Made by a program: the position numbers and the translations under genes
Notes under the pieces: generated by a model
What the model saw: the letters and a program-made list of their open reading frames with translations, nothing else
What the model was told of the DNA's origin: nothing
Databases searched by the model: none
In this document: positions 25,674-35,102 of the stretch, piece after piece
How positions within the stretch are numbered: position 1 is the first letter of the stretch
Layout of the letters: every line of letters starts with the position of its first letter
Origin: Nevskia sp964451925
Lineage (GTDB): Bacteria; Pseudomonadota; Gammaproteobacteria; Nevskiales; Nevskiaceae
Reading direction: 5' to 3'
NCBI GenBank assembly: GCA_964451925.1
Contig: CAYVKA010000001.1
Span: 90,563-154,562 of the forward strand
DNA length: 64,000 nucleotides

Positions 25674-26435
25674 TCACGCTCCGGCGCGCAGCCAGTCCCT
25701 CACGCTCTGCGCCACCCACTCGCCGTCATCCAGCGGCAAGTCGTGCCCGGCCTGCGGATGGATACGAATCGGGCAGCCCCAGGCCTGCGCCAGGCGCTGC
25801 GAACAGCGTGGATCGACCAGGCCGTCGCGGGCGCTGTTGAGCACCAGCGTGGGCACGGGCGCCGAGCGCGGAGCCCGGTAGCGCGCAGCGGCAAGGATCT
25901 GCCGCAGGGCATTCACGGCGGACACCGGATTGCGTCGGCGCCAGGCGGCCCAGTCGTCCAGCAGGCCATCCGCGGTGCCCTGCAGGCGGCTGGTCAGGCG
26001 CAGGATCGTCGCCTCGCTGCGGCGCGGGTCGGCGCCGGCCACGGCCATGCGCAACAGCGCGGCATAGTTGGCCGGGCGCAGGCGATGATGAAACGGGCTG
26101 AAGGGGCGCAGGCTGGTGTTGATCAGCACGCAGGCACTCAGCTCTTCGGCGTGCAGGCTGGCCCACGCCACGGCGGCCATCGCGCCGAGCGACATGGCCA
26201 GCACGTTGTAAGGCGGCGCCAGGCCGCGGCGGCGCAGCTCGTCACGGCAGTAGCCGGCCATGTCCTGCACGCGCAACGGGCTGGGCAGGCGGTTGAGCGG
26301 GCCGTTGCCGGGCAGGTCCAGCGCAATCACCTGCGCGCCGGGCACACGCTCGGCGAACAGCTGCGGGAAGCCGCCCCAATGATGGCTGTCCCGCGTCAGG
26401 CCGCGCAGGAAAATCCACGGCGCGGGTGCATTCAC
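25674..26435 (-). CDS. Alpha/beta hydrolase
   Basis: A 253-residue soluble hydrolase. The oxyanion region is FLRGLTRDSHHWGGF, the nucleophile elbow is AMSLGAMAA, and the acid and His appear as SARDGLVD and AGHDLPLDD. GTG 26435 overlaps the stop of the upstream carboxypeptidase-like gene (GTGA), so the two are co-translated. The substrate is unknown; an ester or thioester is plausible. Confidence 0.83.
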   Translation of the reverse strand: MNAPAPWIFLRGLTRDSHHWGGFPQLFAERVPGAQVIALDLPGNGPLNRLPSPLRVQDMAGYCRDELRRRGLAPPYNVLAMSLGAMAAVAWASLHAEELSACVLINTSLRPFSPFHHRLRPANYAALLRMAVAGADPRRSEATILRLTSRLQGTADGLLDDWAAWRRRNPVSAVNALRQILAAARYRAPRSAPVPTLVLNSARDGLVDPRCSQRLAQAWGCPIRIHPQAGHDLPLDDGEWVAQSVRDWLRAGA

Positions 26436-27511
26436 TTCCTTTTCACGACATCGCTGTACCAGCAGGCCAGGGCCTGGGCGCGATGGTGCTCCCGAGCCTG
26501 CTCGTCCGGCACCCAGTATTGATAGCTGCTGGCGGCGCGGGTGAAGAAGTCGAGCAGCGCGATATGGCGGCGCATCACGCGCTGCTGGCGATGCTGGATC
26601 AGCGGATTGAAGATGCCGACACGGGAAAAGATCTGGCGCGGGTTCTTCTTGATCCACAGCCAGGAGCCCATCTCCAGCGTCAGCGGCATGAAGATGCGCT
26701 GCTGATCCTCGGTGGCGCGCAGGTACAGATAGTCCCACAGGTCGCCGTGGGTCAGGTACTGGCGGCTCTGCGGTTCGAACACGTAGCGGTGGTGGGCGTA
26801 GGTCTGGTCGAAGATGGTACGCAGCGCGTGCATTTCCGGCAGATGCCGGATCGGCTGTACCGTATAGGCATAAGGGAACCAGATACGGTCCTGCGCACCG
26901 AATCCGGAATGGCAATCCAGCGCCATGCTGAAGCGACGGCTCAGCAGTTCCTGCTCCACCAGCGCGCACAACGCCGCGCCCTCGGCCTGCATCGGTTCGC
27001 CGCGCGCGCCGCGATACCAGGGCAGGCCCGGGCCGATGCGGTGGCCGCCGAGCATGAACGGTACCGGTTCCACCGCCTCCACCGGCGAGTTGCGCATCAG
27101 GTCCACTCCGTTGGGATTGGCGCGCGTACCCAGCCACAGGCCGCCCGGGTTGACCAGGGGCATGAACACCAGGCGCACACCCTTGAGCTGTTCGCGCAGC
27201 ACCGTATCCCAGGGCAGGCGCATCAGCAGGCTGCGCATGTAGGCCAGCACCACTTCGGCGCCGATGCGCTCCAGGCCGTGCACACCGCCGAAGTACCCCA
27301 CCGCGGGCACATCCGGAGAGGGATTGCCGAGCGTGAAGGAATGCACCGGCAGGCTTTTGCCGGCGCAGGGAACCCGGCACAGCTCCTTGATGTCGAACCA
27401 GGAGCGGCCATCCTCGATCAGGCGCTGCAGTTCGGTCAGTTCGTAGGGTTCGCGGGTACTCACGCGTCGGCGGTTGACATTGGCATGCGCGCCAATGTAT
27501 CCGTCCAACAT
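26432..27511 (-). CDS. M14 family zinc carboxypeptidase-like protein
   Basis: A 359-residue protein with the M14 zinc ligands H-x-x-E (GGVHGLERIG) and the distant His (ALDCHSGFG), plus the catalytic Glu in PLTLEMGSW. An NPNGVDLMRN segment resembles the substrate carboxylate-binding NPDG region of carboxypeptidases. There is no clear signal peptide. ATG 27511 was preferred over a TTG at 27574 because the protein body begins there; neither has a clear ribosome site. It may cleave cytoplasmic peptides or an amide conjugate. It forms a two-gene operon with the downstream hydrolase. Confidence 0.8.
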   Translation of the reverse strand: MLDGYIGAHANVNRRRVSTREPYELTELQRLIEDGRSWFDIKELCRVPCAGKSLPVHSFTLGNPSPDVPAVGYFGGVHGLERIGAEVVLAYMRSLLMRLPWDTVLREQLKGVRLVFMPLVNPGGLWLGTRANPNGVDLMRNSPVEAVEPVPFMLGGHRIGPGLPWYRGARGEPMQAEGAALCALVEQELLSRRFSMALDCHSGFGAQDRIWFPYAYTVQPIRHLPEMHALRTIFDQTYAHHRYVFEPQSRQYLTHGDLWDYLYLRATEDQQRIFMPLTLEMGSWLWIKKNPRQIFSRVGIFNPLIQHRQQRVMRRHIALLDFFTRAASSYQYWVPDEQAREHHRAQALACWYSDVVKRK

Positions 27512-27665
27512 GTCATGTTCTTGACGCAATATCGCAATATTGAGGCGGAGCCGTCGGCTTTCATCAAGCTGCAATATTCACGTCACAGTGGCTTGATAAT
27601 TTGGCGCCTCAGCGCTTCGACGCAGCACGCCGGCCGGCGTGGGGAAAGCGCCAGGAGAAAATATC

Positions 27666-27794
27666 ATGCGTGGATTCGTTCGCAGCTTCAAAGCCTTCCC
27701 TGCCCTGACCCTGGGCGCCGTGGTCGTCGGCGTGCTGGAATTCGCCGCGCTGCAGCGTTCGCAGTTGAGCAACCGCGCGCTGCCGCGGCAGTAG
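27666..27794 (+). CDS. 42-residue single-pass membrane protein
   Basis: ATG 27666 has AGGAG nine bases upstream. The product begins with a basic segment (MRGFVRSFKAF), has one hydrophobic helix (PALTLGAVVVGVLEFAAL) and ends in a basic polar tail before TAG. Good start signals, signal-anchor shape and codon use like the neighbours support translation. I recall similar short proteins in related gammaproteobacteria but no function. Confidence 0.6.
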   Translation: MRGFVRSFKAFPALTLGAVVVGVLEFAALQRSQLSNRALPRQ

Positions 27795-27851
27795 AGCGCA
27801 AGGGGCGCATTCCGCCTCGCCGCAAACGCCGCCTTTACCTCCGCAGCAAGG

Positions 27852-28124
27852 CTAGCGGCTGTCTCCCAGGTACACCACTTCCGGCGGGTCCTTCACCCCG
27901 GCCGCCGCCATGCGCTGTGCCAGTTCCTCGGAACTGAAGTAAGCCCTGGCCTTGTCGACATGCGTGGCGTGCAGCAGCAACACCACGTCGAGCGGATCGT
28001 CCACATTCCGCCACAGGTTGAAATCACGGATTCCGACGCTGTCGCGCAAGCTGCGCCCGCGGTCGTGGGCCTGCTTCCAGGTGTCGAAATCGCTCACCCT
28101 GATACGCGCCATGATGTGGAACAT
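27852..28124 (-). CDS. Small ABM/Dabb-like ferredoxin-fold protein
   Basis: A 90-residue protein that begins MFHIMARIRVSDFDTWKQ and continues with VGIRDFNLWR, VVLLLHATHVDKARAYF and PEVVYLGD. This pattern fits the dimeric alpha-beta barrel superfamily (antibiotic biosynthesis monooxygenase or related). ATG 28124 follows GGAGG by six bases. No catalytic residues are certain. It is divergent from the next gene and seems monocistronic. Confidence 0.7.
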   Translation of the reverse strand: MFHIMARIRVSDFDTWKQAHDRGRSLRDSVGIRDFNLWRNVDDPLDVVLLLHATHVDKARAYFSSEELAQRMAAAGVKDPPEVVYLGDSR

Positions 28125-28362
28125 GCGAACGCCTCCGTTATAGACCGGCGCGGCTCGCCTCAACCCGCGGCTGCGCTTACCCCACTATAGCCCTCCGGTC
28201 GCGAGGCGAAGTGCCGCCACCTGCGGCCGGAAGCGGAAGAGACGCCAGCCGCCTCTGGAACGGCCTGGCCTCTTGCCTTATCGTACTGGGGCGGTTGTCA
28301 GGCGCCACAGGGGGTGTGCGCCGGAACCGGGTCAACACCGCGGCGTCAGAAAGATCAGGGAA

Positions 28363-29565
28363 ATGAGCCACAGCATTGTCTTCACGGGGAAGATTCGCGA
28401 GGGCGCGACGCTGCAGGAAACGCGGCGCAATCTGGCGGAGATGTTCAAGATCGCCGATCCGGCGGTACTGGACCGGGTCTTCTCCGGCAAACCGGTATTG
28501 TTGAAGAAGGGGCTGGACGAACACGAGGCGCGCAAGCAGGAGATGATCCTGCTGATGGCCGGCGCCGTCTGCGAAGTGCGCGCCGCCGCGCAGCCGCCGG
28601 CACCGCCAAGCCCGCCCCCGCCTGTTGCGGCCGATGGCGGCGCGGACGCGGCGCCATCGGCTGCCGAACCGCCACCCGGCCTCAGGCCCGCGCGCCTGGA
28701 GTTGAGCGGGCATGCCTACAATCCCGCGGCCGCGCCACTACCCGCCTCGGCTCCTGCCGTGGCGCCTGCACTGTCCGTGATGCCCGCCGCACCGGCGGCA
28801 GCCGAATCAAAGGACTTCATGCCGGCCGCGCTGCGTGGCGGCCTGGCGATGGCGCCGGACGCGGAAATCCAGGCGGCGCAGGCCGCCTACGAGCCGGTGC
28901 GGGTCACCAACCAGGGACGCCCTGGCGAGGCCCTGCTCGACGAACTGCATGCCCCCTGGGATCCGGCCTTCGTGCCGAACGCGGTGCGCGGCCTGTCCTG
29001 GGCCGGCTTCTTCGCGCCGTTGCTCTGGGGTTCGTTCAACGGCCTGCCGCTGTCGTTCCTGCCGCTGCTGGGCGTGCGCCTGCTGCGCCACTTCGTGCCG
29101 GCCTGGGGCTGGATGGTGTTCTATTTCAGCTTCGGCACCTTCTATCTGATCAAGGGTCGCGAACTGGCGTGGGAGCACAAGCAGTGGCGCAATGCCGAGC
29201 ACTTCAACAAGGTGCAGCGCTACTGGACGTTCGGCAGCCTGGCCTTCTTCGCCTTGTCCATGTACGGCATGCTGCACCTGATGAGCGTGGAGCGGCAGCA
29301 GGCTCGCCAGGCCGCGATGGCAGAGGAACTGGTGCGCGCGGAGGCGGCCGTGATGCAGGCCCGCACGCCGGAAGCGCGCGAAGCGGCCGTTGCCGAGCGC
29401 GGCAAGGCGCGCGAAGCCTTCCTCGCCGCCATTCCCGACGCGGCCCAGCGCGAACGCGAGCGGCAGGGCTTTATCGAGGTGGACCAGGAGGAGGCGGAGC
29501 GCAATGCTCCGCCGGAGCAGCCGCAGTCATCGGGCGAGACAGCGGAAGCGCCGGCGCCGCAATAG
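28363..29565 (+). CDS. Membrane protein with an N-terminal KGL-type domain and DUF2628-like core
   Basis: A 400-residue protein. Residues 1-75 (FTGKIREGATLQETRRNLAE ... SGKPVLLKKGLDEHEARK ... AGAVCEV) match a small domain I have seen fused to several proteobacterial membrane proteins. A long Pro/Ala linker follows to about 150. The core PAFVPNAVRGLSWAGFFAPL through GRELAWEHKQW has three membrane helices and resembles DUF2628. The C-terminus is a charged coiled region (MAEELVRAEAAVMQ). Location: inner membrane. Function unknown. Confidence 0.7.
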   Translation: MSHSIVFTGKIREGATLQETRRNLAEMFKIADPAVLDRVFSGKPVLLKKGLDEHEARKQEMILLMAGAVCEVRAAAQPPAPPSPPPPVAADGGADAAPSAAEPPPGLRPARLELSGHAYNPAAAPLPASAPAVAPALSVMPAAPAAAESKDFMPAALRGGLAMAPDAEIQAAQAAYEPVRVTNQGRPGEALLDELHAPWDPAFVPNAVRGLSWAGFFAPLLWGSFNGLPLSFLPLLGVRLLRHFVPAWGWMVFYFSFGTFYLIKGRELAWEHKQWRNAEHFNKVQRYWTFGSLAFFALSMYGMLHLMSVERQQARQAAMAEELVRAEAAVMQARTPEAREAAVAERGKAREAFLAAIPDAAQRERERQGFIEVDQEEAERNAPPEQPQSSGETAEAPAPQ

Positions 29566-29583
29566 CCGCGCGCGTCGACGCCG

Positions 29584-29620
29584 AAAAAAAGCGGGTTGAG
29601 CCCGTGCCGGCTCAACCCGC
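29584..29620 (-). terminator. Intrinsic terminator shared by convergent genes
   Basis: A 12-bp stem (GCGGGTTGAGCC with its complement, 29591-29602 and 29609-29620) encloses CGTGCC. Read on the minus strand it is followed by seven T (29590-29584). It would end acyl-CoA dehydrogenase transcription if read in that sense from upstream genes, and its stem also serves the plus-strand gene. Because the minus gene begins above it and its stop is at 29640, it lies just downstream of that stop. Confidence 0.85.
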
Positions 29621-29639
29621 CTGGATCAAACGCGACGGA

Positions 29640-31427
29640 TCAGAACAGCGCCACGTCCATGTCCATCAGCGGCGCCGCACCGGCGCGGGCAGCACGCAGG
29701 TGGAACTCAGTCTCCGGCAGCAGCTTGGCGAAGTAGAAGCGCGCCGTGGCCAGCTTGGAGGCATAGAAGGCGTCGCCGGAATCCTTCTTGTCCAGTGCGA
29801 TGCGCGCCATGCGCGCCCAGAAGTAGGAGAACACCAGGTGGCCGACCACGCGCAGGTACGGCGTGGAAGCGGCGCCGACTTCCTCCGGGTTCTTCATCGC
29901 CTTCTGGCCGATCTCGGCGGTGAGCTTGGTCACCTTGTCGCCGATGTCCGCCAGCGGGCCGACGAACTCGGCCATCTCCGGATGGTCCTTCTGCGCCTTG
30001 ACGAATTCCTGCACCAGCTTGCCGAACTTCATCAGCTTGGCGCCCATGTCGCTGAGCACCTTGCGGCCGATCAGGTCCAGCGCCTGCACGCCGTTGGTGC
30101 CCTCGTAGATCATGTTGATGCGGGCGTCACGGACATACTGCTCCATGCCCCACTCCTTCACATAGCCGTGGCCGCCCAGGACCTGCAGGGCCAGGTTGGT
30201 GCACTCGAAGCCGTTGTCGGTAAGGAAGGCCTTGATCACCGGGGTGAGCAGTGCCACCAGGTCCTCGGCGTCCTTGCGCACCTTCTCATCGGTGTGTGAG
30301 TGCTCGCGGTCGATCTGCAGGCCGGTCCAGTACGAGAACGCGCGGCCAGCCTCGACGTAGGCCTTCTGCGTCAGCAGCAGGCGGCGCACATCGGGATGCA
30401 CGATGATCGGATCGGCCGGCTTGTCCTTCAGCTTGGGGCCGGACAGGGAACGCATCTGCAGGCGGTCCTTGGCATAGGCCAGCGAGTTCTGGTAGGCGAC
30501 CTCGGTCAGGCCCAGGCCCTGCAGGCCCACGCCGAGGCGCGCGCCGTTCATCATCACGAACATCGCCGGCAGGCCGCGGTTCGGCTCGCCCACCAGCCAG
30601 CCCTTGGCGTTGTCCAGGTTGATGACGCAGGTGGCGTTGCCGTGGATGCCCATCTTGTGCTCGATCGAGCCGCACTTGACGCTGTTGCGCTCGCCCGGCT
30701 TGCCCTGCGCGTCCGGCAGGAACTTCGGCACGATGAACAGCGAAATGCCCTTGGTACCGGCCGGCGCATCCGGCAGCCGCGCCAGCACCAGGTGGACGAT
30801 GTTGTCCGACAGGTCGTGCTCGCCGGCCGAGATGAAGATCTTGCTGCCGGTGATGTGATAGGAACCGTCCGCCTGCGGCTCGGCCTTGCTGCGCAGCAGG
30901 CCCAGGTCGGTGCCGCAATGCGCCTCGGTCAGGCACATGGTGCCGGTCCACTCGCCCGACACCAGCTTGGGCAGGTACAACTGCTGCAGTTCCGGCTTGC
31001 CGTGGGCGCGCAGCGCCGCGTAGGCGCCATGCGACAGGCCCGGGTACATGCCCCAGGCCTGGTTGGCGGAGTTGATCATCTCCATGAAGACGTTGTTGAC
31101 CAGTTCCGGCAGACCCTGGCCGCCGTAGTTGGGATCGGCCGACAGAGCCGGCCAGCCCGCCTCGACGTACTGCTTGTAGGCTTCCTTGAAGCCCTTGGGC
31201 GCCTTCACCACGCCGTCGCCGACGTAGGTGCAGCCTTCCTCGTCGCCGCTCTGGTTGATCGGGAAGATCACCTGGCTGCAGAACTTGCCCGCTTCCTCCA
31301 GCACCTGGTCGACGGTGGCGGCATCGATCTCGGCATGCGCCGGCATGGCCTTGAATTCCTGCTCCACATTGAGCAATTCGTGCAGGACAAACTGCATGTC
31401 GCGCAGCGGCGGCGTGTACTGACCCAT
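29640..31427 (-). CDS. Acyl-CoA dehydrogenase with extra C-terminal domain (DmdC-like)
   Basis: A 595-residue flavoenzyme that forms the alpha-beta double bond in an acyl-CoA. It is longer than the usual 380-residue acyl-CoA dehydrogenases, as in the AcdA/DmdC-type subgroup. Visible hallmarks are CLTEAHCGTDLG and GSKIFISAGEHD (FAD and substrate pocket), VLGGHGYVKEWGMEQ, and the catalytic-base region INMIYEGTNGVQALDL. ATG 31427 follows GGAGAG. A small inverted repeat upstream may be an operator. The natural chain length cannot be judged. Confidence 0.93.
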   Translation of the reverse strand: MGQYTPPLRDMQFVLHELLNVEQEFKAMPAHAEIDAATVDQVLEEAGKFCSQVIFPINQSGDEEGCTYVGDGVVKAPKGFKEAYKQYVEAGWPALSADPNYGGQGLPELVNNVFMEMINSANQAWGMYPGLSHGAYAALRAHGKPELQQLYLPKLVSGEWTGTMCLTEAHCGTDLGLLRSKAEPQADGSYHITGSKIFISAGEHDLSDNIVHLVLARLPDAPAGTKGISLFIVPKFLPDAQGKPGERNSVKCGSIEHKMGIHGNATCVINLDNAKGWLVGEPNRGLPAMFVMMNGARLGVGLQGLGLTEVAYQNSLAYAKDRLQMRSLSGPKLKDKPADPIIVHPDVRRLLLTQKAYVEAGRAFSYWTGLQIDREHSHTDEKVRKDAEDLVALLTPVIKAFLTDNGFECTNLALQVLGGHGYVKEWGMEQYVRDARINMIYEGTNGVQALDLIGRKVLSDMGAKLMKFGKLVQEFVKAQKDHPEMAEFVGPLADIGDKVTKLTAEIGQKAMKNPEEVGAASTPYLRVVGHLVFSYFWARMARIALDKKDSGDAFYASKLATARFYFAKLLPETEFHLRAARAGAAPLMDMDVALF

Positions 31428-31517
31428 GAAACTCTCCAGTGCGATGAATGAGGGAAGCCGGTCCGGGCTTCGCCCAAGGGTTGCGAATCGAGGGGGTATC
31501 CCGGATTACCTTGGACA

Positions 31518-31531
31518 ATACGGTAGCGTAT
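31518..31531. promoter_or_regulatory. Operator-like palindrome upstream of the acyl-CoA dehydrogenase
   Basis: ATACG-GTAG-CGTAT is a perfect 5-bp inverted repeat about 90 bases upstream of the start codon. It could bind a TetR-type fatty-acid regulator, but no regulator gene is adjacent. Confidence 0.25.
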
Positions 31532-31712
31532 GTTTCGGCGAAATGCCAGAGCTTTAGCGACAGGACAGCCTGGATCAATCACCCCGGGGATTCCACCCCG
31601 CTCCTGAAGCGGCTTTCAATACGGACAGGGACGGGCCAGTCATTGCAGGGACGCCCGATGGCCGCCAGCTGCCGGCCCGGCGGAACGGGCGTTTCGCAGC
31701 CAACGAACTGCC

Positions 31713-32417
31713 CTACGGCTGCCGGCGCGCCGCCTCCTGCTCCACCTTGGTCAGGGCCACCCGGTTGCGCAGGTATAGCGGCAGCAGTTCCCCCGCGCCG
31801 ATGCCGCGGCCGGCGGCGAATTCGCGCTGCGCCAGCGGCAGTGCGTCCTGCGCCTGCGGCAGCGCCGCGCCGTCGAGCGGATGCAGCGTGGCGGTGGTGC
31901 GCTCGCGCAGCGTCTGCAGGTGGGTATTCCAGCCGCTGCCGACGGCGGCGTAGACGCCCTCGACAGGCAGCGCCAGCGCGTCCGGCGCCGCGACCCGCGC
32001 TTCCTCCTGCGCGATCGCAAGGCCTTCAACCGCGGCGTAACGGCAAAAATACACCTCGCTCATGCGGGCGTCGATCACCGCCAGCACCGCGGCAGCGTCG
32101 TACAAACGGATCGCGCCCTGGGCCAACATCGCCAGCGAAGTCACCGGCATCACCGGCCGGTCCAGGCCCAGCGCCAGGCCCTTGACGAAGCCGACGCCGA
32201 TGCGCACCCCGGCGAAGCTGCCGGGGCCGACGCCGCAGGCAATGCCGTCGATCTGCCCCAGGCTGACGCCGCCATCACCCAGCAACTCCTGCAGCATGGC
32301 CGGCAACAGCCGCGAATGCTCGCGCCCGGTGCGCTCGAAACGCTGCTGCACCGCGCCGTCCAGCCACAGCGCTACCGAGCAGGCCTCGGTGGCGGTATCG
32401 ATGGCGAGCAGCTTCAT
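31713..32417 (-). CDS. tsaB: tRNA threonylcarbamoyladenosine biosynthesis protein TsaB
   Basis: A 234-residue protein of the ASKHA fold that activates TsaD in making t6A37 of ANN-decoding tRNAs. Diagnostic motifs are LLAIDTATEACSVAL at the N-terminus, REHSRLLPAM, GVGPGSFAGVRIGVGFVKGL (split here from a longer match) and VIDARMSEVYF. Its ATG overlaps the stop of the upstream helicase gene by ATGA. Length is typical of the gammaproteobacterial family. Confidence 0.95.
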   Translation of the reverse strand: MKLLAIDTATEACSVALWLDGAVQQRFERTGREHSRLLPAMLQELLGDGGVSLGQIDGIACGVGPGSFAGVRIGVGFVKGLALGLDRPVMPVTSLAMLAQGAIRLYDAAAVLAVIDARMSEVYFCRYAAVEGLAIAQEEARVAAPDALALPVEGVYAAVGSGWNTHLQTLRERTTATLHPLDGAALPQAQDALPLAQREFAAGRGIGAGELLPLYLRNRVALTKVEQEAARRQP

Positions 32418-34339
32418 GCGGCCTTCAATCCCCGCAGCCAGTCGGCGGCCTGCGCCGCGTCCGGCAGCAGCGGCATCGGCGGCAGGCTGGCCAGCACGCG
32501 CTTGCCGTAGCTCTTGCCGCGGATGCGCGGGTCGCAGATCACCACCAGGCCGTGGTCGGCGTCGTCGCGGATCAGGCGGCCCACGCCCTGCCGCAACGTG
32601 GTGATGGCGCGCGGCAGCTGCACCTCGGAAAAAGCATTGCCGCCGCGGGCACGCACCGCCTCCAGCCGTGCCTCGAATACCGGATCGTTCTGCTGGCCGA
32701 AGGGCAGCTTGTCGATCGCCACCAGGCGCAGGGCCATGCCCTTCACGTCGACACCTTCCCAGAAGCTGCTGGTCGCCACCAGCACGCCGTTGCCGGCGCG
32801 GCTGAAGCGGTCCACCAGCACCGACTTGGCGTCTTCGCCCTGCACGAACAGCGGGAACGCCGCCTTGCGCAGCCTGGCGGCGATGCGCGCCAGCGCACGA
32901 TGGCTGGTGCACAGCACGAAGGCGCCGCCGCCGCTGGCTTCGATCAGCGGCAGCAGCGCATCCGCCACCGCCTCGGGATGCTCCGGCGCATTCGGATCGG
33001 GCAGCTCGCGCGGCAGGTACAAGCGCGCCTGGCGGGCGTAGTCGAACGGGCTGTCGAGGCGCAGCGTGCGCGCGCCGTCGAGGCCCAGCGTGGCGGTGAA
33101 ATGGGAGAAATCCTGGCCTGCCGCCAGCGTCGCCGAGGTGAACACCCAGGCGCCGGGATAAGCCGCCATGAAATTGCGGAAACCCTCGGTCGGCTCCACC
33201 GGCGCGCTGTGCAGCGCCCCGCCCCGCCCCACCGCCTCGACCCAGCGCACCGAGGCCGCGGCGGCTTGCGGCGACTCGTCGTCCGCCGCGATCAGCTCCA
33301 GCCGCTTGACCAGACCGGCCGCGCGCTGTGCACAGGTTTCCAGCCCGGCGCTGCGCTCGGCGTAGCGCTTGAGCTGCTCGCCGCATTCGCCCAGGGCGCT
33401 GCGCGCCGCGCCGAGGGCCGACACCGCTCCAGGCAGGGCACCGAACTGGCGCCAGGCAACGCGCCCGCCAAGTTCCATGAATGGCCGCTCCAGTTCCGAT
33501 GCGGCGATGGCCAGCGCATCGACCGCCTCGCCCAGTTCCGGCATGTCGCGGAATTCCTGCATCTCGGTGCCGCAGTCGCGCACCAGGTCGAGCAGCTGCC
33601 GCGTGGACACGCGCTCGCCGAAGAACTGCGCCGCCAGTTCCGGCAGCTGATGCGCCTCGTCGACGATCACCGCGTCGACTCCGGGCAGCACCCCGAAGCC
33701 TTCCTGCTTCAGGCGGAAATCGGAGAACAGCAGATGGTGATTCACCACCACCAGGTCGGCCGCCTGTGCCGCGCGGCGCGCCTTCACCACATGGCATTCG
33801 GCGAAATCCGGGCACTTGGCACCGAGGCAGTTGTCGGCGGTGGAGGTGATCGCCGGCAGCAGCAGATCGTCGCCGGCGACCGAACCCAGCTCGGCGATCT
33901 CGCCGCTGCTGGTGCGGTGCGCCCATTCGTCGACCTGTTGCAGGCGGTCGCGCCGCACCCGGCCGCGCGGATCCATCTGCGCTTTGCGCAGGCGGTACAG
34001 GCACAGGTAGTTGGCGCGTCCTTTGAGCAGGCTGACGCGCACCGGCAGCGCCAGCGTGTCACGCACCCGCGGCAGGTCACGGAAGAACAGCTGGTCCTGC
34101 AGATTCTTGGTGCCGGTGGACACCACCACGCGTCCGCCGCTGCGCAAGGCCGGCGTCAGGTAGGCGTAGGTCTTGCCGGTGCCGGTGCCCGCCTCCACCA
34201 CCAGCGCGGAGCGCTGCTGCAAGGCCTGCTCCACCGCGTCAGCCATCTGCTGCTGCGGCGCGCGCAGCAGGAAGTCGGTGAGCGCGCGCGAGAACGGTCC
34301 GCCCGCGCCAAGCAGCTCGCCGGCGCTCTCATGCCCCAT
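32414..34339 (-). CDS. yoaA: DinG/YoaA-type ATP-dependent DNA helicase
   Basis: A 641-residue XPD-like superfamily 2 helicase. The Walker A motif is EAGTGTGKTYAYL, Walker B is VIVDEAHQLPE, and the C-terminal motif is GVGRLIRDDADHGLVV. Four cysteines placed as in XPD/DinG iron-sulfur helicases are visible (YLCLYR, NCLGAKCPDFAEC). The family acts in repair of stalled forks and DNA damage. The size fits YoaA better than the longer DinG. It is co-directional with lepB upstream and coupled to tsaB downstream. Confidence 0.92.
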   Translation of the reverse strand: MGHESAGELLGAGGPFSRALTDFLLRAPQQQMADAVEQALQQRSALVVEAGTGTGKTYAYLTPALRSGGRVVVSTGTKNLQDQLFFRDLPRVRDTLALPVRVSLLKGRANYLCLYRLRKAQMDPRGRVRRDRLQQVDEWAHRTSSGEIAELGSVAGDDLLLPAITSTADNCLGAKCPDFAECHVVKARRAAQAADLVVVNHHLLFSDFRLKQEGFGVLPGVDAVIVDEAHQLPELAAQFFGERVSTRQLLDLVRDCGTEMQEFRDMPELGEAVDALAIAASELERPFMELGGRVAWRQFGALPGAVSALGAARSALGECGEQLKRYAERSAGLETCAQRAAGLVKRLELIAADDESPQAAAASVRWVEAVGRGGALHSAPVEPTEGFRNFMAAYPGAWVFTSATLAAGQDFSHFTATLGLDGARTLRLDSPFDYARQARLYLPRELPDPNAPEHPEAVADALLPLIEASGGGAFVLCTSHRALARIAARLRKAAFPLFVQGEDAKSVLVDRFSRAGNGVLVATSSFWEGVDVKGMALRLVAIDKLPFGQQNDPVFEARLEAVRARGGNAFSEVQLPRAITTLRQGVGRLIRDDADHGLVVICDPRIRGKSYGKRVLASLPPMPLLPDAAQAADWLRGLKAA

Positions 34340-34390
34340 GGACGGACGCTCCGCACGGACTGGCGTAACCCGGGACTGTCGGCTGTGCGG

Positions 34391-35065
34391 TCAATTCAGC
34401 CTTTCGCCGAAGCGCTCGAAGCGCGGCATCCAGTCGCCCTTGATGTCCGCGGCCACCAGGATGGTGACGGCGCGACCGATCAGCAGCTCGCGCGGCACCA
34501 GGCCGAAATAGCGTGAGTCGGCGCTGTTGTCGCGGTTGTCGCCGAGCATCAGGAAATGATCCGCCGGCACCGTCAGCGGGCCGAAATTGTCGTTGGCGGC
34601 ATTGCGCACCGCAGGCAGCCACTGCACCACGTGCCGACCCTGGCCGCCGCCCTCACCCAGGCGCAGCGCATCGATGCCGGCATCGTCGCCGCGCGGCTCC
34701 ACAACCTGGCCCAGAGGCGTATAGGCAAGCGGCAGGCCGTTGATGATCAGCACCTTGTCGCGCATCTCCACCGTGTCGCCGGGCAGGCCGATCACGCGCT
34801 TGATCAGGCGCATGCCGTTCTTCGGTGAATAGAACGTGACGATGTCGCCGCGACGCGGCTCGCCCAGGCGCGCCAGCACCACGTTGGTCAGCGGCAGCTT
34901 CAGGTTGTAGGCCAGGCGATTGACCAGCACCACGTCGCCTTCCTGGATGGTCGGCCGCATCGAGCCGGAGGGAATCGGATTCCAGTCGGCGACCGCGGTG
35001 CGGAACAGGCCGAACAGCAGCAGGAAGCCGAGGAAGGCGCGGTTGTCGCGGACCCATTTGCTCAT
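34391..35065 (-). CDS. lepB: Signal peptidase I
   Basis: A 224-residue inner-membrane serine peptidase that removes signal peptides from exported proteins. The catalytic Ser is in IPSGSMRPT, the general-base Lys in RLIKRVIGLPGD, and the family box is LGDNRDNSADSR. One N-terminal membrane helix (AFLGFLLLFGLF) is present, where E. coli LepB has two. ATG 35065 has GAGGAG upstream. It lies downstream of a TPR lipoprotein and mrcB in a likely envelope operon. Confidence 0.95.
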   Translation of the reverse strand: MSKWVRDNRAFLGFLLLFGLFRTAVADWNPIPSGSMRPTIQEGDVVLVNRLAYNLKLPLTNVVLARLGEPRRGDIVTFYSPKNGMRLIKRVIGLPGDTVEMRDKVLIINGLPLAYTPLGQVVEPRGDDAGIDALRLGEGGGQGRHVVQWLPAVRNAANDNFGPLTVPADHFLMLGDNRDNSADSRYFGLVPRELLIGRAVTILVAADIKGDWMPRFERFGERLN

Positions 35066-35102
35066 AACCGGCTCCTCGGACGCTATGACCCGTGGGGCAA
35101 CT

